A stretch of DNA of 64,000 bases, taken from contig NZ_FMZM01000015.1 of NCBI RefSeq assembly GCF_900101465.1, positions 1 to 64,000 of the forward strand, given 5' to 3'. The notes beneath the pieces were generated by a model. It saw nothing but the letters and a program-made list of their open reading frames with translations. It was not told the origin of the DNA and did no database searches. The stretch comes from Nocardioides lianchengensis (GTDB lineage: Bacteria; Actinomycetota; Actinomycetes; Propionibacteriales; Nocardioidaceae). The position numbers were made by a program, and so were the translations under genes. Positions 40,580 through 51,271 of this stretch are shown piece by piece (position 1 is the stretch's first letter; each line of letters opens with the position of its first letter).

Positions 40580-43500
40580 TCAGCGCACCCGGACCGACAC
40601 CTTCCTCGCGGTCGCGCCGGTGAGGACGCGGGCCGCGGAGCCGGTGGGGTCGTAGGTGACGGCGAGCCGGTAGCTCCCCTTCCTCCGGGCGGGCAGCCGC
40701 ACGGTCACGACGCCCCGATCGGCGCGGTCGAGGGTGACCCGCAGGACCTTGCCGGCGTAGCGCAGCGTGATCCGGCCGGTCGCCCGGTCGATCGCGCTAC
40801 TGCTCACCCGGACCCGGACCTTCGGGCGGGTCCCCGGACGCACCCGCTTCGGCGTGACGCTGACTGCGACGGACGGGACCGCCTTGCGCACCACGGCCGT
40901 GGCGGCCGAGGTGGCCGTCCCGGCCAGGTAGCCGGCCTTGGTCGCGGTCACCCGCACCCGCAGCCGGTGCCCGACGTCCGCCGCCCCCAGCAGGTACGAC
41001 GCCGAGGTCGCCCCCGGGACCACGCTGCCGTCCCGCAGCCAGCGGTACGACGCCGTCGTCCCCGCCACCGACCAGGTGCCTGCGGTCGCGACCAGCCGGC
41101 CACCGGCGACGGCGCTGCCGCGCACGGTCGGCGCCGAGGTCGAGGTGATCGCGTCCGGCTCGGCGACCGGCTCCACGCCGGCCACCTCGCCGAGCAGGTC
41201 GACCGCGTCCGCGGCCTTCCCCGACCAGAGCAGGTGCTCCGCGTCGGCGATCCCGCGCTGGGCCTGGGCCCCGGCGGTGCCGGCGACGACCGCCGCCTGG
41301 GCCACGTCCCGGGCCAGCGACCCCACGACCGCCGCCTGCGGCAGCACGGCGTCGTCCCGACCGCCGAGCTCGGCGGCCAGGTCGGTCAGCAGCGGCCAGG
41401 CGCGGTCTGCGTCGCCGATCGCCCCGGCCGTCCAGACCGGCGCGTCGAGCAGCGCCTGCGCCGCGCTCGCGGCGGTCCCGGTCAGCGACGCGCGCAGCGT
41501 CGTCAGCCGGGCCCGCGGACCGTCGGTGCGCAGGCCCCACCCGTAGGCGTAGGCCGGGTCGTACGACGCGTCGCCCACGTTGACCGGGACCTGGTCGGCC
41601 GAGGCCGGCCAGGTCATCGGCAGCTGGCCGGTGAACGGCTCGTCGCCGAGCAGGACGTCGGCCACGCCGGCGCCCTCGCTGCCCGGCAGGAACGACGCCA
41701 CCACGGCGTCGGCCGAGGCCGCCGCACCGGTCAGCACCTGCGGCCGTCCGGAGACCACCACGACGGTGCACTCCATCGCGCCGCAGACGGTCTCGATCGC
41801 AGCCCGGTCGGCGTTCGACAGCGAGAGCGACTTGCCGTTGTTGCCGACGTCGCCCTGGCCCTCGGCGTACGGCGTCTCGCCGACCACGACCAGGCCCGCG
41901 TCGTACCCGGTCGTCGGCTCGGCGGCCGTCTTCGAGTAGGTGACGTCGAGGTCCGGCGCGGACTGCTGCAGGCCCTCGAGGATGGTCGTCCCGGTGGTCA
42001 TGCCCTTCCCGGAGCCGCCCTGCCAGGAGATGCTCCAGCCGCCCATCTGGTTGCCCAGGTCGTCGGCGTTGGAGCCGGCGACGTAGAGCTTGCCGGTCCT
42101 GGCGAGCGGCAGCGCGCCGGTGTTGCGGAGCAGCACCTGCGACTCGGCCGCGGCCTTCCGGGCGATCGCCCGGTGCGCCTCGCCGCCGAACGCCTCGCGC
42201 TGCGAGGCGTCGGTGAACGGCTGCTCGAAGAGCCCGAGGTCGAACTTCTCGGTCAGGATCCGGCTGACGGCGTCGTCGACCCGGGCACCGGTGATGTCGC
42301 CGGCGTCGACCCCGGCGACCACGGCGTTGATGAAGGCCCCGAAGTTGTACGGCGCCATCGCCATGTCGAGACCGGAGTTGACCGACCGCTCCACCTTGTC
42401 GGCGTAGGTGCCGCCCGGCAGCTTGTCGATGCCCTCCCAGTCGCTGATGAGGAACCCGTCGTACCCGAGCTCGTCCTTGAGCAGGTCGGTGTTGAGCACG
42501 GTGTTCTCGTGCATCCGCACCACCGGGCCGCCGTCGACCGAGACGCCGGAGTACGACGGCATGATCGTGCCCGCGCCCGCCTCGATGGCCGGCTCGTACG
42601 GCGTGACGTACAGCTCGCGGAACTGCTCGAGCGAGGTCACGTTCGTGACGCCCTGGTCGATCGGGTAGCCGTTGCCGACCTTGGTCGGGTCGTACGACGT
42701 GCCGCCGTCACCGGCCCAGTGCTTGGCCGAGGCCAGCACCTCGTCGGCGGCGGTGATGTCGGTCGGGTCGTCGCCCTGGAGGCCGACGACGGCCGACCGG
42801 GAGAACGCCCGCACGAGCGCGGGGTCCTCGCCGAGCGACTCGTAGGTGCGGCCCCAGCGCTCGTCGCGGCTGACGCACAGGCAGGGCGAGAAGGCCCAGT
42901 TGACGCCGGTGGTGCGGGTCTCCGAGGCAGTGGCCCGGGCGATCCGCTCCACCAGGGCGGGGTCGCGGGTCGCGCCCAGCCCGATGTTGTGCGGGAAGAT
43001 CGTCGCGTCCTTGACGTTGCTGTGCCCGTGCACGGCGTCCGCGCCGTACACCAGCGGCACCTGCAGGGGCGTCGAGAGGGCCTGGCGCTGGAAGCCGTCG
43101 ATCATGGCGGCCCAGGCCTCGGGCGTGTTGGCCTTCGGGGTCGACCCGCCGCCGGACAGCACCGAGCCGAGGCCCAGCGCGGCGATCTGGTCGGGGCTGG
43201 TCAGCCCGAGCCGCTCGGCCTGGGCCATCTGGCCCGCCTTCTCCTGGATGCTCATCCGGCCCAGCAGGTCGGCGACGCGCTGCGGGGTGGGCAGCGCCGC
43301 GTCGAGGTAGGGCAGGTCGTGGGCGTTGAGGACGACCCGGGTCCGGGTCTCGGGCAGGGTCACCCCCGAGGCGGTGAGCTCGATCGGTACGTCGAGCGCC
43401 TCCGACCCGCCGGCGCGGGCCTGGGTCTCGACCTGCAGAGGCTGCGTCGCTCCGGACTCGGTGCCGACCGGGAAGGTCAGCGTGCCCGAGTCCGCGGTGT

Positions 43501-45661
43501 AGTCGGTCCCCGCGACGGCCGTGCCGCCGCCCGTGGCCCAGTCGACCTCGACGGCCTCGGTGGTCGGCTCGCCCGTGGTGGTCGTCAGTGCGACGTCGAC
43601 GGTGGCGGTCTGGCCCGCGTCGACGAGGGTGACGTCCTGGGTCGGGGCGACCGACACGGTGCCGGCGGTGGCCGGCGTGCCGTAGAGCTCGACGTCGTCG
43701 AGGGCCCAGCGGACCGGCGTCGGCGTGCCGACGGCGAAGGTGACCGCGAAGCCCCAGGCGCTGGTCAGGTCCAGGGTGCCGTTCTTGGTCTCGGCGTTGC
43801 CGGGCTGGTAGGCGCTCGGGGTGAACGACGAGAACGGCAGCTCGACCAGCTTCCAGCGGCTGGTGGAGGAGCCCCAGTTGTCCTTGAACGTCGCGCGCCA
43901 CAGCTCGGAGTGCTCGCCGTCGGGGCCGCCGTCCTTGACCTCGACGGGGATGTCGGCGCCCGCCGTGGGCGAGGCCGGGTTGCTGGCCTGCGAGGCGTAC
44001 CACCAGAAGCGGATGCCGCGGAAGCTGCTCCAGTCCTGGGAGTCGACCAGGTTCTTGGAGAACCCGCCGTAGCTGCCGGTCGGGATCTCGTAGGTCCCGG
44101 ACAGCACGTCGTTGTCGACGACGGCGCCGCGCTCCTGCGGCTCCTGGCCGATGGTGACGGTCGTGTCCTCGCTGCCCTTCCAGATGAAGTAGCCGACCGG
44201 GGCGTCGGTGGAGATCTGCACCGGCGTCTCGTAGTCGTCGACCAGGACCGCCCGCTCGTAGAGCGCGAAGTCGTCGAAGCGCCACGCGCCCTGGCCGAGC
44301 CCGGTCAGGGTGACGGCGAAGCCGGTCGAGGCGTTCGGCGTGAACCGGGCGTCGGAGGCGTGGTTGCCCTTCAGGCGGAGGTCGGTGAAGAGCACCTTCA
44401 CCCGGCGCCAGCCGGTCGAGTCGTCGGTGACGTCCTGGTCGAACATCCGGCCGTCGCTCTTCAGCTCGTAGCTCAGCCGCTTGCCCGAGCCGGTGCCGAG
44501 GAACCAGAAGCTGAAGCCGTCGTACGCGCTCCAGTCCGTGGCGGGGGTGTCGTTCGTGAAGCCGAACCAGTCGCCGGCGGCCGGCGTACCGCCCACGGTG
44601 GCGACGAGCGCGTCGTTGCCGGCAGGGGACCCGGGGACGTCGCCGTCGGGGGCGGTGGTGAGGACGGGCTTCACCGCGTCCGTGATGCCCCAGGTGGTGA
44701 AGCCGGCGGGGACGCCGTCCTCGAAGTCGTGGACCACGTTCGCGCTGCCCGTCTCGGGCAGAGCGCCGGTCGGCGTGATGGTCACCGTCGTGGACGTGCG
44801 AGCACCGGGGTCGATGCCCGCGCTGGGCTCGCTGAGTGCGAGGTCGACGGTCCGCCGCGGCGCGAGTGCGCCCCGGCTGAAGGTCTCGACCTCGACCGCC
44901 TCCTCGGTGTCCCCGGGCGCGAACGTCACGACCTCGTCGACGGCCGTGTAGTCGGTGCCGGCGACGCCGGTCCCGCCGCCGGTGCGGACCCGGACGGTCT
45001 GCTCGGTCTCGGACGGGTTGGACAGGCGCACCGGGACGGTGGCGGGCTCTCCCGCCGCCACCGTCGTCGGGGCTCCGAGGCCGACCAGCGGGCGGGCGAA
45101 GGTGCCGCGCACCGCGAGGGTGTAGAGCGAGTAGCCGTAGTAGTGCAGCGTCGGGGCCTCCCAGGTGGCGGCAGCCCGCTTCTTCATGGCGATGCGCACG
45201 TACCGGGCGGTCGTGGGGGTGTCGAGGGTGATGACGTCGGCACCGCCGTCCCCGGTGGTCGTCGAGTACGCCGTGGTCCAGCTGGCCGGGTCCTCGGGGT
45301 CCTCGGTCGCGAGCTGGACGTCGTAGGCGACGGCGTACGACGCCTCCCAGGCCAGGTCGACCGAGGAGACCGTGGCCGCACGGCCCAGGTCGGAGGTCAG
45401 GTCGGCCAGGAAGACCGCGGCGCCGTCGTCCGGGCCGTTGCCGCTGGCCCAGCGGGTGGTGGGGTTGCCGTCGATGGCGTTGGCCGCCGGGAAGGTGCCG
45501 TCCCGGTCGTCCTGGGACGCGGAGGCGGTGGCCGTGCCCAGCTGGGCCAGGTCGGGATCGGCCGCGGAGGCCGGCGCGGAGGGCAGCGCTGCGACGAGCG
45601 CCGCGGTGGTGACGAGGGCGAGCGACGCCGCAGTCGCTCGCCGTCGGGTGTGGAGGTTCAT
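40580..45661 (-). CDS. Exported 1693-aa GH3 beta-glycosidase with several carbohydrate-binding modules
   Basis: After a signal peptide (about 1-34) come an F5/8-type C (CBM32-like) domain (38-185), a Calx-beta domain (190-295), two CBM11-like carbohydrate-binding domains (308-470 and 475-665) and a second Calx-beta domain (668-785). The GH3 catalytic unit runs from about 790 to 1390: RMSIQEKAGQM, VYGADAVHGHSNV, KHWAGDGGT, and LISDWEG with nucleophile Asp1074. It ends with two surface-type beta domains (1500-1693). The catalytic part resembles glucan 1,3/1,4-beta-glucosidases. It would trim beta-glucans at the cell surface or outside. It is divergent from a ROK regulator, its probable controller. 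Confidence 0.92.
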   Translation of the reverse strand: MNLHTRRRATAASLALVTTAALVAALPSAPASAADPDLAQLGTATASASQDDRDGTFPAANAIDGNPTTRWASGNGPDDGAAVFLADLTSDLGRAATVSSVDLAWEASYAVAYDVQLATEDPEDPASWTTAYSTTTGDGGADVITLDTPTTARYVRIAMKKRAAATWEAPTLHYYGYSLYTLAVRGTFARPLVGLGAPTTVAAGEPATVPVRLSNPSETEQTVRVRTGGGTGVAGTDYTAVDEVVTFAPGDTEEAVEVETFSRGALAPRRTVDLALSEPSAGIDPGARTSTTVTITPTGALPETGSANVVHDFEDGVPAGFTTWGITDAVKPVLTTAPDGDVPGSPAGNDALVATVGGTPAAGDWFGFTNDTPATDWSAYDGFSFWFLGTGSGKRLSYELKSDGRMFDQDVTDDSTGWRRVKVLFTDLRLKGNHASDARFTPNASTGFAVTLTGLGQGAWRFDDFALYERAVLVDDYETPVQISTDAPVGYFIWKGSEDTTVTIGQEPQERGAVVDNDVLSGTYEIPTGSYGGFSKNLVDSQDWSSFRGIRFWWYASQASNPASPTAGADIPVEVKDGGPDGEHSELWRATFKDNWGSSTSRWKLVELPFSSFTPSAYQPGNAETKNGTLDLTSAWGFAVTFAVGTPTPVRWALDDVELYGTPATAGTVSVAPTQDVTLVDAGQTATVDVALTTTTGEPTTEAVEVDWATGGGTAVAGTDYTADSGTLTFPVGTESGATQPLQVETQARAGGSEALDVPIELTASGVTLPETRTRVVLNAHDLPYLDAALPTPQRVADLLGRMSIQEKAGQMAQAERLGLTSPDQIAALGLGSVLSGGGSTPKANTPEAWAAMIDGFQRQALSTPLQVPLVYGADAVHGHSNVKDATIFPHNIGLGATRDPALVERIARATASETRTTGVNWAFSPCLCVSRDERWGRTYESLGEDPALVRAFSRSAVVGLQGDDPTDITAADEVLASAKHWAGDGGTSYDPTKVGNGYPIDQGVTNVTSLEQFRELYVTPYEPAIEAGAGTIMPSYSGVSVDGGPVVRMHENTVLNTDLLKDELGYDGFLISDWEGIDKLPGGTYADKVERSVNSGLDMAMAPYNFGAFINAVVAGVDAGDITGARVDDAVSRILTEKFDLGLFEQPFTDASQREAFGGEAHRAIARKAAAESQVLLRNTGALPLARTGKLYVAGSNADDLGNQMGGWSISWQGGSGKGMTTGTTILEGLQQSAPDLDVTYSKTAAEPTTGYDAGLVVVGETPYAEGQGDVGNNGKSLSLSNADRAAIETVCGAMECTVVVVSGRPQVLTGAAASADAVVASFLPGSEGAGVADVLLGDEPFTGQLPMTWPASADQVPVNVGDASYDPAYAYGWGLRTDGPRARLTTLRASLTGTAASAAQALLDAPVWTAGAIGDADRAWPLLTDLAAELGGRDDAVLPQAAVVGSLARDVAQAAVVAGTAGAQAQRGIADAEHLLWSGKAADAVDLLGEVAGVEPVAEPDAITSTSAPTVRGSAVAGGRLVATAGTWSVAGTTASYRWLRDGSVVPGATSASYLLGAADVGHRLRVRVTATKAGYLAGTATSAATAVVRKAVPSVAVSVTPKRVRPGTRPKVRVRVSSSAIDRATGRITLRYAGKVLRVTLDRADRGVVTVRLPARRKGSYRLAVTYDPTGSAARVLTGATARKVSVRVR

Positions 45662-45797
45662 GAGCAGTGATGTCTTCTTTCGCTCAACTGGCAGAGAACT
45701 GCGAACAGGTGACGAGCGTCACGCCCGGATTAGACCACCGCCGGATCAATTCGCACCACACCCCTCCGAGACCGGATGATCTGGCACATTTCTGCCT

Positions 45798-46994
45798 GTG
45801 AACGGAGAAAATAGGAGTCGCGGCGCGGGCCGGCGGCAGGTCCTGGCCGCGCTCGGTGACCACGGCCCGGCGAGCCGCGTCGACCTCGGCCGCCGTACGG
45901 GGCTCTCCTCGTCGGCCATCTCCGCGGTGAGCCAGGACCTGATCGCGGAGGGCCTGGTCCGCGAGCGGCCGGCCGCGGTCGCCGAGGGGCAGGAGCGGCG
46001 GGGTCGCGGCCGGCCGGCGTACCTGCTGAGCCTGGTCCCGCCCGCCGGGATCGTCGCCGGTGTCGACATCGGCAACACCCACGTCCGGGTGGCGGTGGCG
46101 GCCGTCGGGGCCGCGGTGCTGGCCGAGCGGGCCGCCACCCTGGGGGGCGCCGACCGACCGGAGGACACGATCCGGCGCGCGGCCGAGCTGACCCGGGAGG
46201 TGGTGACCGCGGCCGGCCGGCGTCTCGACGAGCTGCGGCTCGCGGTGGTCGGCGTGCCGGTGCCGCTCGAGGAGAGCTCGGGCCGCGTGGCGGACAACAA
46301 CATCCTGCCGCTGTGGGTGGGCCGACGACCCGGCGCCGAGCTCGGCGAGCTCCTGGGCGTGCAGGTGGTCGTCGACAACGACGCCAACCTGGGGGCGCTC
46401 GGCGAGCAGCGGCACGGCGTGGACGCCGCCTCGCCGCAGGGGTCGCTCGTCTACCTGAAGCTGGCCACCGGGATCGGAGCAGGCCTGGTGCTCGACGGCC
46501 GGCTCTTCCGCGGCGCGGGCGGCACCGCCGGCGAGATCGGGCACGTCCAGGTCGATCCCTCCGGGGTGCTGTGCCGCTGCGGCTCGCGCGGCTGCCTGGA
46601 GACCGTCGTCTCGCTGCCCCGGCTGCTGGGCAGCCTGGCGCCCGTCACGCGCGACGACCTGGACGCCGACGGGCTCGGCGACCTGGTCCGCGACGGGCAC
46701 CCCGGCGCCGTACGGGTCGTCGCCGACGCCGGACGCCGGATCGGCGAGGTGCTGGCCAGCCTGGTGACCGTGCTCAATCCGGGCGCCCTGGTGGTCGGTG
46801 GCCACGTCGGTCCGCTCAACGCCCTGCTCGCCGAGCACGTCCGGGCCGCGGTCGAGCACGGGGCGCAGCCCGCGGCCGCGGCGCGGGTCGTGGTGCGGGC
46901 GTCGGTCCTGGACGACCGGGCCGAGGTGCTGGGGGCGCTCGCCCACGCGAGCGACGTGCTGGTCGCGGAGCAGCGGGCCCGCGTCGCGCTCTGA
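45798..46994 (+). CDS. ROK family transcriptional regulator
   Basis: The 398-residue product has an N-terminal winged helix (about 10-75, RRQVLAALGDHGPASRVDLGRRTG) followed by a ROK sugar-kinase-like domain: GVDIGNTHVRVAV, LRLAVVGVPVPLEESSG, VVDNDANLGALGEQ, GTAGEIGHVQVDP and the zinc motif CRCGSRGCLETV. Such NagC/XylR-type proteins sense a sugar and repress glycosidase or transport genes. It is divergent from the GH3 gene with a 136-bp shared region. The GTG start has no clear ribosome binding site, so translation may be leaderless or the start may differ slightly. Confidence 0.9.
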   Translation: MNGENRSRGAGRRQVLAALGDHGPASRVDLGRRTGLSSSAISAVSQDLIAEGLVRERPAAVAEGQERRGRGRPAYLLSLVPPAGIVAGVDIGNTHVRVAVAAVGAAVLAERAATLGGADRPEDTIRRAAELTREVVTAAGRRLDELRLAVVGVPVPLEESSGRVADNNILPLWVGRRPGAELGELLGVQVVVDNDANLGALGEQRHGVDAASPQGSLVYLKLATGIGAGLVLDGRLFRGAGGTAGEIGHVQVDPSGVLCRCGSRGCLETVVSLPRLLGSLAPVTRDDLDADGLGDLVRDGHPGAVRVVADAGRRIGEVLASLVTVLNPGALVVGGHVGPLNALLAEHVRAAVEHGAQPAAAARVVVRASVLDDRAEVLGALAHASDVLVAEQRARVAL

Positions 46995-47025
46995 GTCTCA
47001 CGCGTCACCTCACCCGAACGGCTAG

Positions 47026-47055
47026 TTGAAGCCTGACCTGCGGGTTTGGCACCAT
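47026..47055 (+). promoter_or_regulatory. Candidate promoter giving a leaderless LuxR-type transcript
   Basis: TTGAAG (47026-47031) and CACCAT (47050-47055) are 18 bp apart. A start about 7 nt downstream would coincide with the GTG codon at 47062. No Shine-Dalgarno sequence precedes that codon, consistent with leaderless translation, which is common in actinobacteria. Confidence 0.35.
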
Positions 47056-47061
47056 CTGAGC

Positions 47062-47694
47062 GTGGACGCCGCACCGGTTCGCATCGCGATCGTCAGCCCG
47101 CAGCGGGTGGTGGTCGCCGGCCTGCGCTCGATCCTGGAGGACTGCGACCACCCCAGCGAGATCGTCCCCCTCGACTCCGACGGCCCGGATCCCGACGTCG
47201 TGCTCTACGACGTCCTGGGTCTGCTCGACGGTGACGGGACCGACCTGGAGATCGTGCTCGGGAAGACCGCCTCGGCGGTGCTCGCCGTGTCGCGCGAGCT
47301 CCGGCCGGACCTGGTGGCGCAGGCGCTGAAGCGGGGGGTCGACGGGTTCTTCCCGCTCGGCGCGGCCGAGCCCGAGATCTGCGAGGCGATCCTCTCGACC
47401 CAGACCGGGTGGCAGGACGGCGACACCGGCGAGAACCCCGTGGTCGGGTCGAGCGGCTCGGCGGCGTACGCCGAGCAGGTCGGCAGCAGCCAGGGACTCA
47501 CCTCGCGCGAGCGCGAGATCCTGGCCCTGATCGCCCAGGGCTACTCCAACATCGAGATCGCCGGTGAGATCCACCTCGGCATCAACACCATCAAGACCCA
47601 CATCCGCGGCGCCTACCGCAAGATCAACGCCAACAACCGCTCCGAGGCCGTGGCCTGGGCGATCCGGCACGGGCTGCCGTCGCAGTTCCGGTAG
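47062..47694 (+). CDS. LuxR-type response regulator with degenerate receiver domain
   Basis: The 210-residue product has a receiver-like domain (about 5-120) and a C-terminal LuxR helix-turn-helix (about 145-205: LTSREREILALIAQGYSNIEIAGEI, TIKTHIRGAYRKI). In the receiver, the first strand reads IAIVSPQRVV, so the acidic pair that binds magnesium is missing, and the conserved Lys near the end is not in place; an Asp in VVLYDVLG remains. It is probably regulated other than by normal phosphorylation. No histidine kinase is adjacent. The GTG is preferred over an upstream TTG because the fold starts there and the putative promoter leaves no leader. Confidence 0.82.
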   Translation: MDAAPVRIAIVSPQRVVVAGLRSILEDCDHPSEIVPLDSDGPDPDVVLYDVLGLLDGDGTDLEIVLGKTASAVLAVSRELRPDLVAQALKRGVDGFFPLGAAEPEICEAILSTQTGWQDGDTGENPVVGSSGSAAYAEQVGSSQGLTSREREILALIAQGYSNIEIAGEIHLGINTIKTHIRGAYRKINANNRSEAVAWAIRHGLPSQFR

Positions 47695-47711
47695 GGGGAG
47701 CGGTCCTGTCG

Positions 47712-48215
47712 GTGCCGCCCGGCACCATGCGGGCCATGACGACGTACGCCGACGAGGAGGCGCGGCTCGCGGCCTACGCCGGGCTGGCGGACCTCGCGGA
47801 ATGGTCGCCCTGGGCCACGCTGGCCGAGGCCGTCCCCGAGGCTCCCCGGCGGCCGGGCGTCTACCTCCTCCTGGAGCGGAGCACGCGGGTCGTCCGGCAC
47901 GTCGGTCACGCCGGCGAGCGGGCCGGCAGCGGGTCACCGCAGGGTCTGTACGGCCGGCTGCGCGCCACGATCGCCGGCCACGACCCGGTGACCGGCTTCG
48001 CCGAGGCCGCCCTCGATCGAGCCCTGGCCGACCCCGAGTGGGTGGGGGAGCGGCTCGCTGCCGGTCCGGCGCGGGCCCGCGTCTGGGCCGCGGCCGCCGT
48101 ACGCCGGCTCGAGCTCGACGTCTCCTGGTCGGCCTGCCCCGACCGGGAGGAGGCCCGCTGGCTGGAGTCCCGCGTGGTCGAGCTGATCCGGCCGCACGGC
48201 CTCTGGGCGCGGTGA
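47712..48215 (+). CDS. GIY-YIG-like protein, 167 aa
   Basis: The product carries PGVYLLLERSTRVVRHVGHAG followed by GLYGRLRATIAG, which fits the GIY-YIG nuclease core: a GVYLL strand, a VGHAG strand with a following Arg and a GLYGRL helix. A later conserved acid may be in the DREEARWLESRVVELI helix. Members cut DNA in repair or mobile elements, but stand-alone actinobacterial proteins of this sort are uncharacterised. In-frame ATG codons at 47727 and 47736 are alternative starts. It lies 17 bp behind the LuxR-type gene on the same strand. Confidence 0.65.
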   Translation: MPPGTMRAMTTYADEEARLAAYAGLADLAEWSPWATLAEAVPEAPRRPGVYLLLERSTRVVRHVGHAGERAGSGSPQGLYGRLRATIAGHDPVTGFAEAALDRALADPEWVGERLAAGPARARVWAAAAVRRLELDVSWSACPDREEARWLESRVVELIRPHGLWAR

Positions 48216-48263
48216 CACGGGACTGTCGGTGGCGGCGCCTAGGGTTCAGGGCGTGAAGCAGCG

Positions 48264-48530
48264 ATGAGCAAGATGGACGCCCTGCGGGCGATGCGTGAGG
48301 CGCGCTACGCCGAGATGACGGCCCGGGCGTCGGCCCCGGCCGCGTCGCGGCAGACGGCGGCCCGTCCCCCGGTCGCGCCACCGGCGGCGAAGAAGACGGC
48401 GACGCCGAAGAAGGCGGCCCCGGTCGAGTCGACCGAGACCACCGAGGCGCTCTGCGGCCACCGCAACATGAGCGGCCGCACCTGCACCCGCGAGCAGGGT
48501 CACGCGGCCAAGAGTCACCGCTACTCCTGA
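48264..48530 (+). CDS. Small basic protein with C-terminal Cys/His motif
   Basis: The 88-residue product has an amphipathic N-terminal helix (MDALRAMREARYAEMTARA), a flexible Ala/Pro/Lys linker (about 25-55) and a compact C-terminus CGHRNMSGRTCTREQGH. Two cysteines and three histidines there (with a further His near the end) could bind one zinc ion. I do not recognise a named family. The basic linker could touch nucleic acid. Its 3' end overlaps by 10 bp the convergent gene that follows pgm. Confidence 0.6.
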   Translation: MSKMDALRAMREARYAEMTARASAPAASRQTAARPPVAPPAAKKTATPKKAAPVESTETTEALCGHRNMSGRTCTREQGHAAKSHRYS

Positions 48531-48819
48531 GCGGCCTCCGGGACCCACCGCTCGGTGAACTCCTCGGGCGTCAGCTCGGCCAGCTGACGCTCGAGCTCGC
48601 TGCGGAGGATCGCGGCGTCCTCCGCGTCGCCCGCGTCGACCCGCACCAGCACCTGCCCGTCGGCGCGGCGCCGGACCACCCACTCCCCGACCGAGGGGCC
48701 GTCGAGGGCTCCGACGGTCGCGATGCTGGCGAGTGCCCATACGGCGACCTGCACCCGCCGTAGGCCGATCCGCTCGTGCGGCTCGAGGGCGAGGTCGTAG
48801 ACCTCGCCGGCCAGGGCGC

Positions 48820-48823
<4 letters not shown>
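48521..48823 (-). CDS. Small protein coupled to phosphoglucomutase, 100 aa
   Basis: The GTG start overlaps the TGA stop of the phosphoglucomutase gene (GTGA), so the two are translationally coupled. The 100-residue product starts [22 protein letters not shown] and ends in an acidic helix with [21 protein letters not shown]. No membrane segment or known domain is seen. Coupling to pgm suggests a link to sugar phosphate metabolism, but this is only contextual. Confidence 0.65.
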
Positions 48824-50463
<1,640 letters not shown>

Positions 50464-50584
50464 GGCGACATCATGCCGGGCCGGGGAAGGGGTGGCCTCG
50501 ACCGAAAGGCGACGACCGTCGATGGGCCGGCTGCCGAAGTCGGGGGGAAATGGCAGAGGCCATTGACCGACGGTCGCCGCAGTG

Positions 50585-50598
50585 TGCAATATATTGCA
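50585..50598. promoter_or_regulatory. Perfect AT-rich palindrome at the GntR start (operator and/or -10)
   Basis: TGCAATATATTGCA is a perfect 14-bp palindrome, very AT-rich against its surroundings. Its last base is the A of the GntR ATG. CAATAT (50587-50592) could be a -10 element giving a transcript starting at the ATG, so a protein bound here would block the promoter. The neighbouring GntR/FCD regulator is the natural candidate. Confidence 0.65.
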
Positions 50599-51263
50599 TG
50601 CCCATCCCGGTGAACGAATCGTCGATCGAGCGTTCACTGCTGCGCGACGACGTCTTCCACCGGCTCCGCGACGCCATCGTCGACGGGTCCTTCGAGCCGG
50701 GCGAGCAGCTCCGCGACCTCGAGCTCGCCCAGTGGCTGGGCGTCAGCCGGACGCCCGTCCGCGAGGCCCTGCTCCGTCTCGCCGAGGTGGGCCTGGTCGT
50801 CGCCCGGCCGGGTCGCTCCACGGTCGTCGGCGACCTCGACGTGGCAGGCGTCCGCGACGCCCGCGAGGTGGTCGCGGGCATGCACGCCGTCGCCGTCCGG
50901 CAGGCCGTCGGCCGGCTGAGCGAGGCCGACCTCGACGAGATGCGCGCGGCCAACGCCCGCTTCGCGGCGGCGATCCGGGCCGGCGACCTGGAGGCCGCCC
51001 ACCGGGCCGACCAGGAGCTGCACGGCGTCCCCCTCCGGGTCGCCGGCAACCGGGCGATCGCCGCGGTCCTGGAGCAGTACACCCCGGTCCTGCGGCGTGC
51101 CGAGAACCTCCGCTACGCCACCCGGGCGGGGCTGCGCTCGATCGAGGTCCACGACGCCCTCATCGAGCGCTGCGCCGCCGGCGACGCCCTGCAGGCCTCC
51201 GTCGTCACCTACGACACCTGGCACACCCTGACCGACGAACCCCGCTCCCGACCCGAAGGCTGA
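50598..51263 (+). CDS. GntR family (FCD-type) regulator of ACC deaminase
   Basis: The 221-residue product has a GntR winged helix (about 10-75: [43 protein letters not shown]) and an all-helical FCD effector domain (about 85-205) with the metal-ligand pattern DADLDEM-type Asp and the later His residues in HRADQELHG and [13 protein letters not shown] regulators respond to small carboxylates. The ACC deaminase gene begins within its stop codon region, and the palindrome at its own start codon suggests autoregulation. GTG 50610 is an alternative start. Confidence 0.9.
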   Translation: MPIPVNESSIERSLLRDDVFHRLRDAIVDGSFEPGEQLRDLELAQWLGVSRTPVREALLRLAEVGLVVARPGRSTVVGDLDVAGVRDAREVVAGMHAVAVRQAVGRLSEADLDEMRAANARFAAAIRAGDLEAAHRADQELHGVPLRVAGNRAIAAVLEQYTPVLRRAENLRYATRAGLRSIEVHDALIERCAAGDALQASVVTYDTWHTLTDEPRSRPEG

Positions 51264-51271
51264 TGCGACCC

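Noticed and set aside
40574-45670. 1698-residue plus-strand frame opposite the GH3 gene
   Set aside because: It mirrors the GH3 gene in full, shows Gly/Arg/Val shadow composition and no domain. The minus-strand frame has clear GH3 and carbohydrate-binding motifs.
33980-45700. Shared CAACTGG word in the promoters of the 1571-aa gene and the GH3 gene as a ROK operator
   Set aside because: Only about seven bases are shared and neither forms a convincing palindrome; too weak to call.
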